Positions 21,931 through 28,850 of a stretch of DNA of 29,127 bases are shown one piece after another; the first letter of the stretch is position 1; the number at the start of each line of letters is the position of its first letter. The stretch spans positions 1 to 29,127 of the forward strand of contig DAOVRZ010000077.1 of NCBI GenBank assembly GCA_030627905.1, written 5' to 3'. This DNA is from JAGMES01 sp023128035. Its GTDB lineage: Bacteria > Bacillota > Halanaerobiia > DY22613. The translations under genes were made by a program, and so were the position numbers. The notes below the pieces were generated by a model. That model saw only the letters and a list, made by a program, of their open reading frames with translations, ran no database searches and was not told where the DNA came from.

Positions 21931-23118
21931 ATGCGAAAAATAAAATTTGTAGTAGTTGGAATGATGATTTTTCTTATGTTAGGTTCTATTTCTAGTTTAG
22001 CTGAGGAAGAAGAAATAATGTATGATTTGGTTGAATTAGAAACATTAGAAGATCACGGTGAGTATAGGTTTTCTTTTAAAATTAAGCCAATAATTTGTTA
22101 TAATCCAGTTCAGAACTGGGTTTTTGGAAGCCAAGTTTTTTTGTCAGGGTTGGCTGGTGAAGATATGTTAACTGGATTTTTAGGTTATAGTTTTTCTAAA
22201 AAAAGTGCTAATATCGGTTTAGATTATATGTATGCTCATGGATCTAATTATTATTATGGTGATATTTTTGATATCGTTGAGTACAAAGGAATCTTTGGGA
22301 ATGAGCCATATTGGCAGCGGAGTCAGGGAATGAATCTTGGTATAATGCACGAAAAATATTTATTAGACGGCTTTTATTATGTAGATTTGAAAGTAGGATA
22401 TAGCAATTTAGAACCTGCTAATAGTCCTGGTGGATACGTATTTGATTCAGGAAAAGATATTAGGATTATGCCTACTATTATTGGAAGTTATAATGATTTT
22501 CTTGGATCACTACAGATTTCTTATGGAGTTCCATTGGAAAGTACTGATTTTGACTATATTAAAGTAAATACTTTCTTGGAGAAATATTTTGACATATCTA
22601 AAACAGATCAATTGATTTTATCGACAGAGATAGGAACTCTCCGAGGAAATTATCCAGCACAACAAAGATTTTATCTTGGAAGTTCTGATATGAATATAAC
22701 TCCAAATTTTAAAAACAAAATGTTGGGATTCTTAAATACATATATAGATGGTTTATTAATGATTCCTCATGTTTCTTTAGACGGATTTGAAGATAATGCT
22801 TTTTCTGGTGAAAATATGTATTCTGCTAAAATTGAATATCAGAAGAATTTGTTTTCGTATGATATAGTTAATCTTTTTGGAAAGGCATATCTGGTATCAG
22901 GAAATGCTTGGACTGGGGATATAGCAGAAGGATTTGAAAGACCGAAAACAGCAGTTGGAATTGGTTTATATTTAGGATTTGGAGATATTAATCAGATGAA
23001 TGATGATATTGGTTTCGGAATTAATCTGGCCCGTGGCTTAAATGAAAAAAACGCTTTTACAGTTGGATTTGAAATCGGTGGAATTTTTGAGTATTTTACT
23101 TTAGACGATTTTAAGTGA
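21931..23118 (+). CDS. Secreted protein, probable outer-membrane beta-barrel
   Basis: I do not recognise a named family. The 395 residues start with a clear signal peptide (KIKFVVVGMMIFLMLGSISS, cleavage probably after SLA near residue 24). The mature part has alternating hydrophobic/polar strands rich in Tyr, Phe and Gly, for example FGSQVFLSGLAG and NIGLDYMYAHGSNYYYG. The end (AVGIGLYLGFGD, then FGINLARGLNEKNAFTVGFEIG) resembles the last strands of BamA/Omp85-like barrels, though the chain does not finish in Phe. This supports a diderm cell. The ATG at 21931 lies seven bases after AGGAGGGG; a TTG at 21925 is too close. A strong terminator follows. It appears to be a single-gene unit. Confidence 0.65.
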   Translation: MRKIKFVVVGMMIFLMLGSISSLAEEEEIMYDLVELETLEDHGEYRFSFKIKPIICYNPVQNWVFGSQVFLSGLAGEDMLTGFLGYSFSKKSANIGLDYMYAHGSNYYYGDIFDIVEYKGIFGNEPYWQRSQGMNLGIMHEKYLLDGFYYVDLKVGYSNLEPANSPGGYVFDSGKDIRIMPTIIGSYNDFLGSLQISYGVPLESTDFDYIKVNTFLEKYFDISKTDQLILSTEIGTLRGNYPAQQRFYLGSSDMNITPNFKNKMLGFLNTYIDGLLMIPHVSLDGFEDNAFSGENMYSAKIEYQKNLFSYDIVNLFGKAYLVSGNAWTGDIAEGFERPKTAVGIGLYLGFGDINQMNDDIGFGINLARGLNEKNAFTVGFEIGGIFEYFTLDDFK

Positions 23119-23119
23119 T

Positions 23120-23187
23120 AAAAAAGTAGTTGCCTATAAAAATCTTCCAATTCTGTGGGAAATTTTTATAGGCAACTACTTTTTTTA
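23120..23187 (+). terminator. Terminator with 23-bp perfect stem
   Basis: The arms 23121-23143 and about 23162-23184 pair perfectly (AAAAGTAGTTGCC / GGCAACTACTTTT and beyond). The loop contains a second small TTCC/GGAA stem, and T runs follow. The outer sequence AAAAAGTAGTTGC recalls the hairpin repeats (AAAAAGTAGTCGC). Confidence 0.85.
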
Positions 23188-23207
23188 TTTTAGAAAGTTT
23201 TCAAAAT

Positions 23208-23239
23208 AAAAAAGGTTGTTGATTTTTCAACAACCTTTT
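23208..23239 (-). terminator. Terminator of the Trp-Thr tRNA operon
   Basis: On the minus strand: AAAAGGTTGTTG, AAAAAT loop, CAACAACCTTTT and a T run. Confidence 0.85.
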
Positions 23240-23250
23240 GCTTTTAAATG

Positions 23251-23326
<76 letters not shown>

Positions 23327-23331
23327 ATATG

Positions 23332-23407
23332 TGGCACGGGTAGCAAGACTTGAACTCGCGGCACGTGGATTTGGAGTCCACTGCTCTACCAACTGAGCTA
23401 TACCCGT
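23332..23407 (-). tRNA. tRNA-Trp(CCA)
   Basis: The 76-nt cloverleaf has anticodon loop CTCCAAA, acceptor ACGGGTA/TACCCGT, discriminator G as usual for Trp, and encoded CCA. It is the first gene of a two-tRNA operon. Confidence 0.96.
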
Positions 23408-23433
23408 GTATTTATTTTCCTAAGCACTCACTT

Positions 23434-23462
23434 ATTATAGCTCACGTTATAGGAACTTTCAA
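23434..23462 (-). promoter_or_regulatory. Promoter of the Trp-Thr tRNA operon
   Basis: Minus strand TTGAAA, 17 bases, TATAAT, 26 bases before the tRNA-Trp 5' end. Confidence 0.85.
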
Positions 23463-23628
23463 CTTGATAATAGTCTAAATACGCTTATCTATACAAAATA
23501 TATCTAATTTTCTCTTAATATCGCCTTTATCCTACCTGAATCTACGACTTTAACAACATTAACAATTTAGCTTTGTAATGCATAAACTAATGGAGGAGAA
23601 GTTGTTATATCTGGAGAGGGGGGAGTGA

Positions 23629-23844
23629 ATGAAGAATAGAAGACCTCGTTGGCAGCGATTTTGGAGAACAAGATTCAAATCACATTCTACATATACAAAA
23701 AGCTCTCTACAGTATATATTGGGTGGTTTTCTTTGCCTGATGGGATTTGGTGTGATTTTGGCTGCGGTACCAGGTTGGATGTATCTTATGCTCCTTGGGA
23801 CGGGATTAGTGGTGTGTGGTTGGGTATTATTTCAAAAAAAATAA
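23629..23844 (+). CDS. Small basic membrane protein, hypothetical
   Basis: The 71-residue protein has a strongly basic N-terminus (KNRRPRWQRFWRTRFKSH) followed by two membrane helices separated by a PGWM turn (YILGGFLCLMGFGVILAAV, YLMLLGTGLVVCGWVLF). It resembles the small PGPGW-type membrane proteins, but I do not assign a function. The ATG has AGAGGGGGGAG just upstream. It directly follows a 12-codon frame (23590-23628, beginning MEEKLLYL) whose TGA overlaps the region of the start, which could be a leader peptide or chance. A weak hairpin terminator follows. Confidence 0.7.
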   Translation: MKNRRPRWQRFWRTRFKSHSTYTKSSLQYILGGFLCLMGFGVILAAVPGWMYLMLLGTGLVVCGWVLFQKK

Positions 23845-23861
23845 TGAGCGAAGTAACCTAA

Positions 23862-23896
23862 CAGGTGCCAAATTGTGTGGAGAAGTTTGGCACCTG
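23862..23896 (+). terminator. Hairpin after the small membrane protein gene
   Basis: The perfect 11-bp stem CAGGTGCCAAA/TTTGGCACCTG has a 13-base loop. The T tract after it is short, so termination may be weak. Confidence 0.6.
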
Positions 23897-23899
23897 CTT

Positions 23900-24199
23900 T
23901 AAGAGTTATTCATAGAGAATAACTCATACTTATATTATGAGAAACTTCAAAAAAACTATTCAAATTAATTGAGAATATTTTGCCTCTTCATTGAATAAAA
24001 ATAGTATTTAGAAGGATACGATTTTAGAAATAGTTTTAATTTCGGACATGCACAAGAAATACATAGTTTAAACATAGGTGTTTCGATGTTCCTTTTAATG
24101 GATAAAATTTAAAGGATTTTTTTGCTGGGCGTTGAAGATAAATTATACAGTGCTTCGTTTACAGAAAGATTTAACAACATTTTCGGAAGGGTTTTCAGA
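23900..24199. other. AT-rich stretch without a recognisable gene
   Basis: It holds a small hairpin (GAGTTATTC/GAATAACTC, 23902-23925) and otherwise only AT-rich sequence. A left boundary of the following IscB relic probably lies within its last 100 bases but cannot be seen. Confidence 0.4.
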
Positions 24200-24496
24200 G
24201 AGCATAAATGTCCCCCAACTTCTGTAAGTGGGGGTAAACTATCTTGTTGGAATTACCTTTTGGTGGGAGTTTACCTTCTATGTTGGTGCAATCTCCTTCT
24301 GAAGTTATTAAACTTAAAAGGTGATAATAGCATTGATAACCTAATCTCTTTATGTGAAGACTGTTATAGGATATATTACTGCTATGTATTCTATAAGAAA
24401 TTGTGTTAATATAACTACTGTGGAGGTTTAGTAAAATTTATTGGTTCTAATTAGACTATGTGTCTATGTTTTTATATGTTTTGAGAAGGAGGATTT
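24200..24496 (+). mobile_element. Internally deleted IscB element relic
   Basis: Three segments match the iscB copy at the window start: 24316-24367 against 123-174 (HNH region, three mismatches), about 24396-24421 against 534-565, and 24422-24496 against 611-685. The parts between them are deleted. The last deletion joins two CTTTGGAGG-like repeats, as by slippage or short-homology recombination. Upstream lies a GC-rich hairpin (CCCCCAACTT/AAGTGGGGG, 24211-24232) and CTTCTGAAGT, possible remains of the left end or omega-RNA scaffold. No protein can be made. Confidence 0.75.
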
Positions 24497-24500
24497 GATT

Positions 24501-25061
24501 ATGTTAAAAAAATTATTAAAGCCGAGTACAGTTTTAAGTCCTGTTCCAGTAGTAATGGTTTCTTGTTGTAATGGCTCTGGGGAAAATAATATTATCACTA
24601 TTGCTTGGGTAGGTACTCTCTGTTCTGAACCACCCATTATTGGGATTAGTGTACGGAAAAGTCGTTTTTCTTATGATACGATTAAAGAGACTGGAGAATT
24701 TGTGGTTAATATTCCTTCAGAAAATCTTGCCTGGGCAACTGATTTTTGTGGAATAAATTCAGGAAGAAATGTAGATAAATTTGGAGAATTACACTTAACC
24801 CCAACTACAGGTGATAAAGTAAAGGCACCTTTAATCTCGGAGTGTCCTGTTAATATAGAATGTAAGGTTACTCAAATACAAGAACTTGGTAGCCATGATC
24901 TTTTTATTGGTGAAGTTGTTGCTGTACATGCTAATGAAAATATTCTCAATGAAAATGGGCGTTTAGATATGGAAAAAGCAAAATTAATTACCTATGGTAG
25001 TGGTCAATACTGGGAGATTGGTAAATCCTTAGGGCAAGCTGGTTTTTCAAAAAACAAATAA
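24501..25061 (+). CDS. Flavin reductase family protein (FMN-binding split barrel)
   Basis: The 186-residue protein has the flavoredoxin/flavin-reductase layout: PSTVLSPVPVVMVSC, then NIITIAWVGTLCSEPPIIGISVRKSRFSYDTI for flavin binding, EFVVNIPS, and DKFGELHLTPTTG. The C-terminal part includes DLFIGEVVAVHAN. Such proteins bind FMN and reduce flavin or pass electrons; the partner is unknown. The ATG at 24501 lies eight bases after AAGGAGG, and that ribosome binding site belongs to the end of the IscB relic. Promoter and leader may likewise come from the element. No partner gene is adjacent. Confidence 0.87.
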   Translation: MLKKLLKPSTVLSPVPVVMVSCCNGSGENNIITIAWVGTLCSEPPIIGISVRKSRFSYDTIKETGEFVVNIPSENLAWATDFCGINSGRNVDKFGELHLTPTTGDKVKAPLISECPVNIECKVTQIQELGSHDLFIGEVVAVHANENILNENGRLDMEKAKLITYGSGQYWEIGKSLGQAGFSKNK

Positions 25062-25091
25062 TTCCAAAATAATACAGTTCTCTAGATGTTG

Positions 25092-25120
25092 TTGCATCAT
25101 TTTATGAATAATGTTATAAT
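25092..25120 (+). promoter_or_regulatory. Promoter of the DUF2103 gene
   Basis: TTGCAT, 17 bases, TATAAT. Confidence 0.75.
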
Positions 25121-25128
25121 GATTGTAA

Positions 25129-25144
25129 ACAACGTTTGTTGTTG
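25129..25144 (+). promoter_or_regulatory. Palindrome at the transcription start, candidate operator
   Basis: AACAACGTTTGTTGTT contains the inverted repeat AACAA-CGT-TTGTT centred about 15 bases after the -10 box, a usual position for a repressor site. Confidence 0.4.
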
Positions 25145-25162
25145 GTGCAAAGGATGACATAT

Positions 25163-25456
25163 ATGGGTGGTAAATACCGAACAAACAAAATTAAAAGAGA
25201 GCATACAATTATTGATGATATTTATCCACTATTGCTTAAGGTTGCTAAATTTAATGAAGTACACAGCATCATTCCAGGTCGGATTAATAGACGTAGTGGT
25301 AGTGGTATTCGCCCTTATTTACAATTAAAATATAATACTCCATCTGGAATTAAAATAATTGCGAAAACCAGTTCTTCTTTACAAGAAGTTTTTGTAGTTA
25401 CAGATTATCCAGATGAAATTATGCAATTATTAAAAGAACTGAATTTTGTAAAATAG
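25163..25456 (+). CDS. DUF2103-like small protein
   Basis: The 97-residue basic protein contains REHTIIDDIYPLLLKV, HSIIPGRINRRSGSG and LQLKYNTPSGIKIIAK, then a C-terminal QEVFVVTDYPDEIMQLL. This resembles DUF2103, sometimes annotated as a predicted metal-binding protein; the role is not known. The ATG at 25163 is preferred, nine bases after AAAGGA. Other in-frame starts at 25136 and 25154 leave no room for a ribosome binding site. It has its own promoter and a possible operator. Confidence 0.65.
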   Translation: MGGKYRTNKIKREHTIIDDIYPLLLKVAKFNEVHSIIPGRINRRSGSGIRPYLQLKYNTPSGIKIIAKTSSSLQEVFVVTDYPDEIMQLLKELNFVK

Positions 25457-25490
25457 TTGTTCTAAAAAATTATTTTTATTAAATATACTC

Positions 25491-25520
25491 TTGACACTAC
25501 TTAGGGTAATATGGTAAGAT
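25491..25520 (+). promoter_or_regulatory. Promoter of tRNA-Pro(GGG)
   Basis: TTGACA, 18 bases, TAAGAT, 25 bases before the tRNA. Confidence 0.65.
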
Positions 25521-25545
25521 ACTAAATGTTAGATAACAATTGTGT

Positions 25546-25623
25546 CGGGCTGTAGCGCAGTTTGGTTAGCGCGCACGTCTGGGGGGCGTGAGGTCGCCAG
25601 TTCGAATCTGGCTAGCCCGACCA
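25546..25623 (+). tRNA. tRNA-Pro(GGG)
   Basis: The 78-nt cloverleaf has anticodon loop CTGGGGG (anticodon GGG), acceptor CGGGCTG/TAGCCCG, discriminator A and encoded CCA. The other Pro isoacceptor, TGG, occurs three times in this window. Confidence 0.94.
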
Positions 25624-25636
25624 TATTTAAAAACAT

Positions 25637-25725
25637 TTCAGAAGACGAATTTCCTCTCCTTTATAGGTGGGGTAGATGTTTACAATGATTTCAAATCTTC
25701 TTCTGAAGTCTTTAAACTTAAGAAA
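25637..25725 (+). repeat. Possible further relic of the IscB element left part
   Basis: CTTCTGAAGTCTTTAAACTT (25699-25718) resembles CTTCTGAAGTTATTAAACTT (24296-24315) in the relic. A degraded hairpin, TCCTCTCC...GGTGGGG, precedes it as in the relic. Similarity is weak and short. Confidence 0.35.
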
Positions 25726-25757
25726 TAATAACTTGTTCTTATTTCTACTTTGAAGAT

Positions 25758-25796
25758 TACAACCGTCATCGTGTGATGATGGTTTTTGTTTTTTTT
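25758..25796 (+). terminator. Terminator downstream of tRNA-Pro(GGG)
   Basis: AACCGTCATC, GTGTG loop, GATGATGGTT, followed by a long T run. Confidence 0.75.
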
Positions 25797-25808
25797 GACA
25801 AGTTTCTA

Positions 25809-26231
25809 TTAGTTAAGCATCCACCAGATATATAGAAAAGAAGTAGCTAATGTCCAGGAGAATAAAAGAGGAGTATTTTCTCCACGCGGATGAAAATAAA
25901 ATGCACCGAGAAAAAGATCTATGATTCCTGCAAGTAGTCCAGTATACCAGACCCACCAGGAATCATAATGGTAAAAATTATAGAGGGAAGAGAGACCAAT
26001 AACTTTGACATCAGCAGCTCCCACCATTTGATTTAAGTATCCAATCCAACCTATAAATACTACTGCTATGAAATTACATAAGATAAAGGGATTAAGATAA
26101 TTTTTCATAACGATCTGGATGAGGATGAAAACTAAAAAGAAAAGAATTTGCCAATGTTTGATCTTACGGTGCCGTAAATCTTTTATGCCACTTATGAATA
26201 AAAGTAAGAGAAAGAATAGATTACTGATCAT
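25809..26231 (-). CDS. Short A24 prepilin-peptidase-like membrane protein
   Basis: A24 aspartyl proteases cleave prepilin-like leader peptides. The 140 residues contain the two catalytic Asp motifs: Asp18 in GIKDLRHRKI and Asp74 in GAADVKVIGL, the latter a variant of the usual GxGDxK with Ala before Asp. Four to five hydrophobic segments are present. The N-terminal methyltransferase part of full prepilin peptidases is absent, as in CpaA/TadV types. The ATG overlaps the end of the prenyl-synthase gene by 11 bases, so it is translationally coupled. No pilin-like gene is seen in the window, so the substrate is unknown. Confidence 0.78.
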   Translation of the reverse strand: MISNLFFLLLLFISGIKDLRHRKIKHWQILFFLVFILIQIVMKNYLNPFILCNFIAVVFIGWIGYLNQMVGAADVKVIGLSSLYNFYHYDSWWVWYTGLLAGIIDLFLGAFYFHPRGENTPLLFSWTLATSFLYIWWMLN

Positions 26232-27168
26232 CTCGATCTACCCAGAACCATTTTTGATCAAATTCCTTTAAAAGACGTTCTAGAACTTTTGTATATTTGT
26301 TTTTTACATCAATATTGTCTATAACCTCTTGAGCATTTTTTATATGCACTAGGGCTAGATTTTGAACTTCAACGATGATTTGACTTGTAAGCTCGTTGGG
26401 ATCTTTTATAGTCTTCTGGTACTTTTGTACAATCTGTGTAACGAGGTTAACCTTTCCAGACTGTATATCTCCTTTGGGTGTTCGCCCCAATTCTTTTTCA
26501 ATACCATACCAATTATTAAAATCATTCATGATTTGAAAGGCAAAACCAATCTCTAAACCAAACTGGCCCATTTGAGTTGCTATTGATAGATCTGTTGTTG
26601 CTAGATAGGAACCTGCTTTCATTACAAATTCGAGAAAACTAGCGGTTTTCCCATAGATCATGGATTGGAGTTTATCTGTTTCAATCTCCCAATTTCCTTC
26701 CCATAGCAAATCTTTGATCTCCCCGATTGTTAATAAACGATATAATTTTGACCACTCTTTAATCAAATAAGGATTTTTTGTAGCATCTAAAAATTCTTCA
26801 AATGCCAGACTGACTAGAAGATCGCCTACAATTACTGCCATCCTGTCTCCATATTGATAGCAAAAGGTAGTCTTACCGCGGCGATACTTATCTCTATCTA
26901 GATAGTCATCATGCACTAAAGAGGCCTTGTGTAAGAGTTCAATAGCTGCCGATGCCTGATAAATTTTATTATTTAAGTCGGGTTGAAAGATTTTATAGGC
27001 TAGGATAAAGAGAAGTGGCCGGAATCGTCGACCACTCTCTAATGCATAATTAGCTAGCTTTCGAATCTCTTCATCATCAATTTTATTATTAACTATCTCT
27101 TCCATTTGATTATTTATCTTATTACGATATTTGTTCAATTTATTCTCATATATTTTTTTGAGTATCAA
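26221..27168 (-). CDS. Trans-polyprenyl diphosphate synthase homologue with altered second Asp motif
   Basis: The family joins isopentenyl units head-to-tail using Mg bound by two Asp-rich motifs. The 315 residues show SGRRFRP (45-51), the first motif HDDYLDRDKYRRG (86-98), TFCYQYGDRMAVIVGDLL, GKTASFLE, and KGDIQSGKVNLV. The second motif, normally QxxDDxxD, reads QIMNDFNNW (212-220): the first and third Asp are replaced by Asn. This should weaken or change catalysis. The TTG at 27168 is preferred, ten bases after GGAGG; a TTG at 27195 overlaps the upstream gene and lacks a site. It is the third gene of a four-gene operon. It could be a quinone or lipid side-chain synthase, or a non-catalytic partner. 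Confidence 0.82.
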   Translation of the reverse strand: MILKKIYENKLNKYRNKINNQMEEIVNNKIDDEEIRKLANYALESGRRFRPLLFILAYKIFQPDLNNKIYQASAAIELLHKASLVHDDYLDRDKYRRGKTTFCYQYGDRMAVIVGDLLVSLAFEEFLDATKNPYLIKEWSKLYRLLTIGEIKDLLWEGNWEIETDKLQSMIYGKTASFLEFVMKAGSYLATTDLSIATQMGQFGLEIGFAFQIMNDFNNWYGIEKELGRTPKGDIQSGKVNLVTQIVQKYQKTIKDPNELTSQIIVEVQNLALVHIKNAQEVIDNIDVKNKYTKVLERLLKEFDQKWFWVDRDDQ

Positions 27169-27170
27169 TG

Positions 27171-27602
27171 TTAAAAATCCTCCATTCGACTCCAAATTTT
27201 TCGTGAAATTTCATTTGTTCCTGAGGCTAATCCCATTGTTATTATAACTTTTAAACCCTCTTCAAAGCTTATATTCAGATGCTGCCAGTTCTTGTTGTCA
27301 ATAAAGATTACCTGCCCTGGAATAATTCTTGGCCCGGAAGGTATATAGATTGTCGATTTAATTTCTCCTGTTTGTGAAAGAATTCCTAGTGTAAAGCGAT
27401 CTTTTGCTGGATATTCAACTAAAACCCAAATAGGCTCTGTAGCATCACTTACTGTTATGAATACCTTAAGAATTAGTTTTTGGATAATTGAAATACCACG
27501 GTTTAGGGCAAATAGTATAATTTGTTGCTTTAGCAAATAGATTAATCCTAGCAACAATAATATTCCTCCACCAATAATAAATATTTTGATGTCAGGTATC
27601 AT
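27171..27602 (-). CDS. DUF502-like membrane protein
   Basis: The 143-residue protein has one or two N-terminal membrane segments (IFIIGGGILLLLGLIYLL) and a soluble C-terminal part that matches the DUF502 pattern: YPAKDRFTLGILSQTG, STIYIPSGPRIIPGQVIFI, and SFEEGLKVIITMGLASG. DUF502 proteins of about 200 residues have two helices and no known biochemical role; this one is shorter. The ATG at 27602 shares its A with the stop of the upstream gene (TGATG), a translational coupling signal, with GGAG inside the upstream gene. It sits between a DUF5685 gene and a prenyl-synthase gene. Confidence 0.7.
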   Translation of the reverse strand: MIPDIKIFIIGGGILLLLGLIYLLKQQIILFALNRGISIIQKLILKVFITVSDATEPIWVLVEYPAKDRFTLGILSQTGEIKSTIYIPSGPRIIPGQVIFIDNKNWQHLNISFEEGLKVIITMGLASGTNEISRKIWSRMEDF

Positions 27603-28729
27603 CAGCAGAAGCACTCCAATAGTTCACAAGGGTTACCAGAGGTTAGACACTCTAGGGCGTCACAATCGCAATCTGCGGCGTCACAGCAAATTGCTGTTGT
27701 GATTAAATCATCACAATCGCAACAGTCTAAACAGCAACCGCCATGGTGATGGTGATGACGATCGCGCCGATGAGCTGCACGACTTTTAAAGAAATAAGTA
27801 GGGTGTTTTAATAGATAAATCGGTGAAGCGGATTTAACATACTCTTCGATTTTGTTCATATCTTGGGTATTTTTGACCAAAACCAGAACTTTTAATTGGA
27901 GTTCTTCTAGAATCTGTTCAATTAATTTTCGATTTTTGGTTAGATCCAAACTATTGGTCAACTGTTTTACTTTTTCTAACGAACTTTGAAGTTCGGTATA
28001 AATTTCTTCTCGAATTTCTGGAGAAAGATTTCCTATAAGTTGAATACGATCACCGAAAGCTTTAGCCAAGGCATTAAAGCGTTCGTTTTTTGTATCAGAT
28101 GGGTAATCTACAAAACTGTCCATGATATAAATTACCTTACCTAACTCAAAGCCTAATTTCTCTAAAATTTGACTTGTATTTTCGTGTAAGCTCAATTGCT
28201 TGCTGCCTTCTCTTAGAAGAAAAGCCAATCCTTTTGCTGTAGTTTGATAGTAATCAACCAAAGAACTTCCTGATATTTCTTGATTCAGTTGATCTGCGAA
28301 TAGGGTATCTGCTTGTGTTATCTCTATGCCTAAATCAGTTAAGATTTCTTTAGCTTTGTCTATTTTTCCTTTGAAAGCGTGGTAAATAACCTTTTTGCTT
28401 TTGCTCTCCTGATCATGGAGATCATCCTGAAGTTTGAGTCCAGCAAGATAGATGTTTACTGCTCCTATAAATGAATGAAGTTTTTCATTAACGATGATTT
28501 TTCGTTTTTTCCAGGGTGTTGTAGGGCAGAATCCCTCTGTGGTTAGGCTATTGTCTACTACACTGTCTAATAATAAATAGAAGAAGGTCATATCATAGTT
28601 AACTGTCATTCGGCTTAGATTACCAAACTGAGTTGAGAGAGTATCACACAGTCCACAATAATAAGCTTTAAAAGATTGATATTGCTCTTCATTTATTCGA
28701 CATTTACGTGCTTTTAGAATACCATACAT
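27602..28729 (-). CDS. DUF5685-like protein with Cys/His-rich C-terminal tail
   Basis: The 375-residue, mostly helical protein has a typical DUF5685 N-terminus (MYGILKARKCRINEEQYQSF, then YYCGLCDTL). Two Asp-rich stretches, QDDLHDQE (101-108) and MDSFVDYPSDTKNERFN (203-219), recall the paired metal-binding motifs of isoprenoid-synthase folds. The last 57 residues (319-375) form a separate tail: a His run (HHHHHGG), then 13 Cys in clusters such as CCLDCCDCD and ending ECFC, likely a metal-binding module. The start is ATG 28729, six bases after AGAGGTG; a GTG at 28738 would overlap the ribosome binding site. It is the first gene of the minus-strand operon. Function is not known. Confidence 0.78.
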   Translation of the reverse strand: MYGILKARKCRINEEQYQSFKAYYCGLCDTLSTQFGNLSRMTVNYDMTFFYLLLDSVVDNSLTTEGFCPTTPWKKRKIIVNEKLHSFIGAVNIYLAGLKLQDDLHDQESKSKKVIYHAFKGKIDKAKEILTDLGIEITQADTLFADQLNQEISGSSLVDYYQTTAKGLAFLLREGSKQLSLHENTSQILEKLGFELGKVIYIMDSFVDYPSDTKNERFNALAKAFGDRIQLIGNLSPEIREEIYTELQSSLEKVKQLTNSLDLTKNRKLIEQILEELQLKVLVLVKNTQDMNKIEEYVKSASPIYLLKHPTYFFKSRAAHRRDRHHHHHGGCCLDCCDCDDLITTAICCDAADCDCDALECLTSGNPCELLECFC

Positions 28730-28850
28730 TTTTTTCACCTCTTAAATTAATTTAGACTATTTTTGCAATATAATTCGTTGGATGGAAGAATTTGTCCTGC
28801 ATCTTAGGGTAATTAAATAATTTTTTTTGGATAAAGGATGGTGGAATAGA

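Noticed and set aside
23649..23861. Alternative frame overlapping the small basic membrane protein
   Set aside because: It lacks a ribosome binding site, whereas 23629 has a strong one and encodes two clean membrane helices.
24122..24409. A 95-residue plus-strand frame containing NLISLCEDCY
   Set aside because: It merely crosses the IscB relic; the part before the HNH match is non-coding and the end is out of context.
26362..26556. Plus-strand frame inside the prenyl-synthase gene
   Set aside because: It is antisense to conserved coding motifs and has no start signals.
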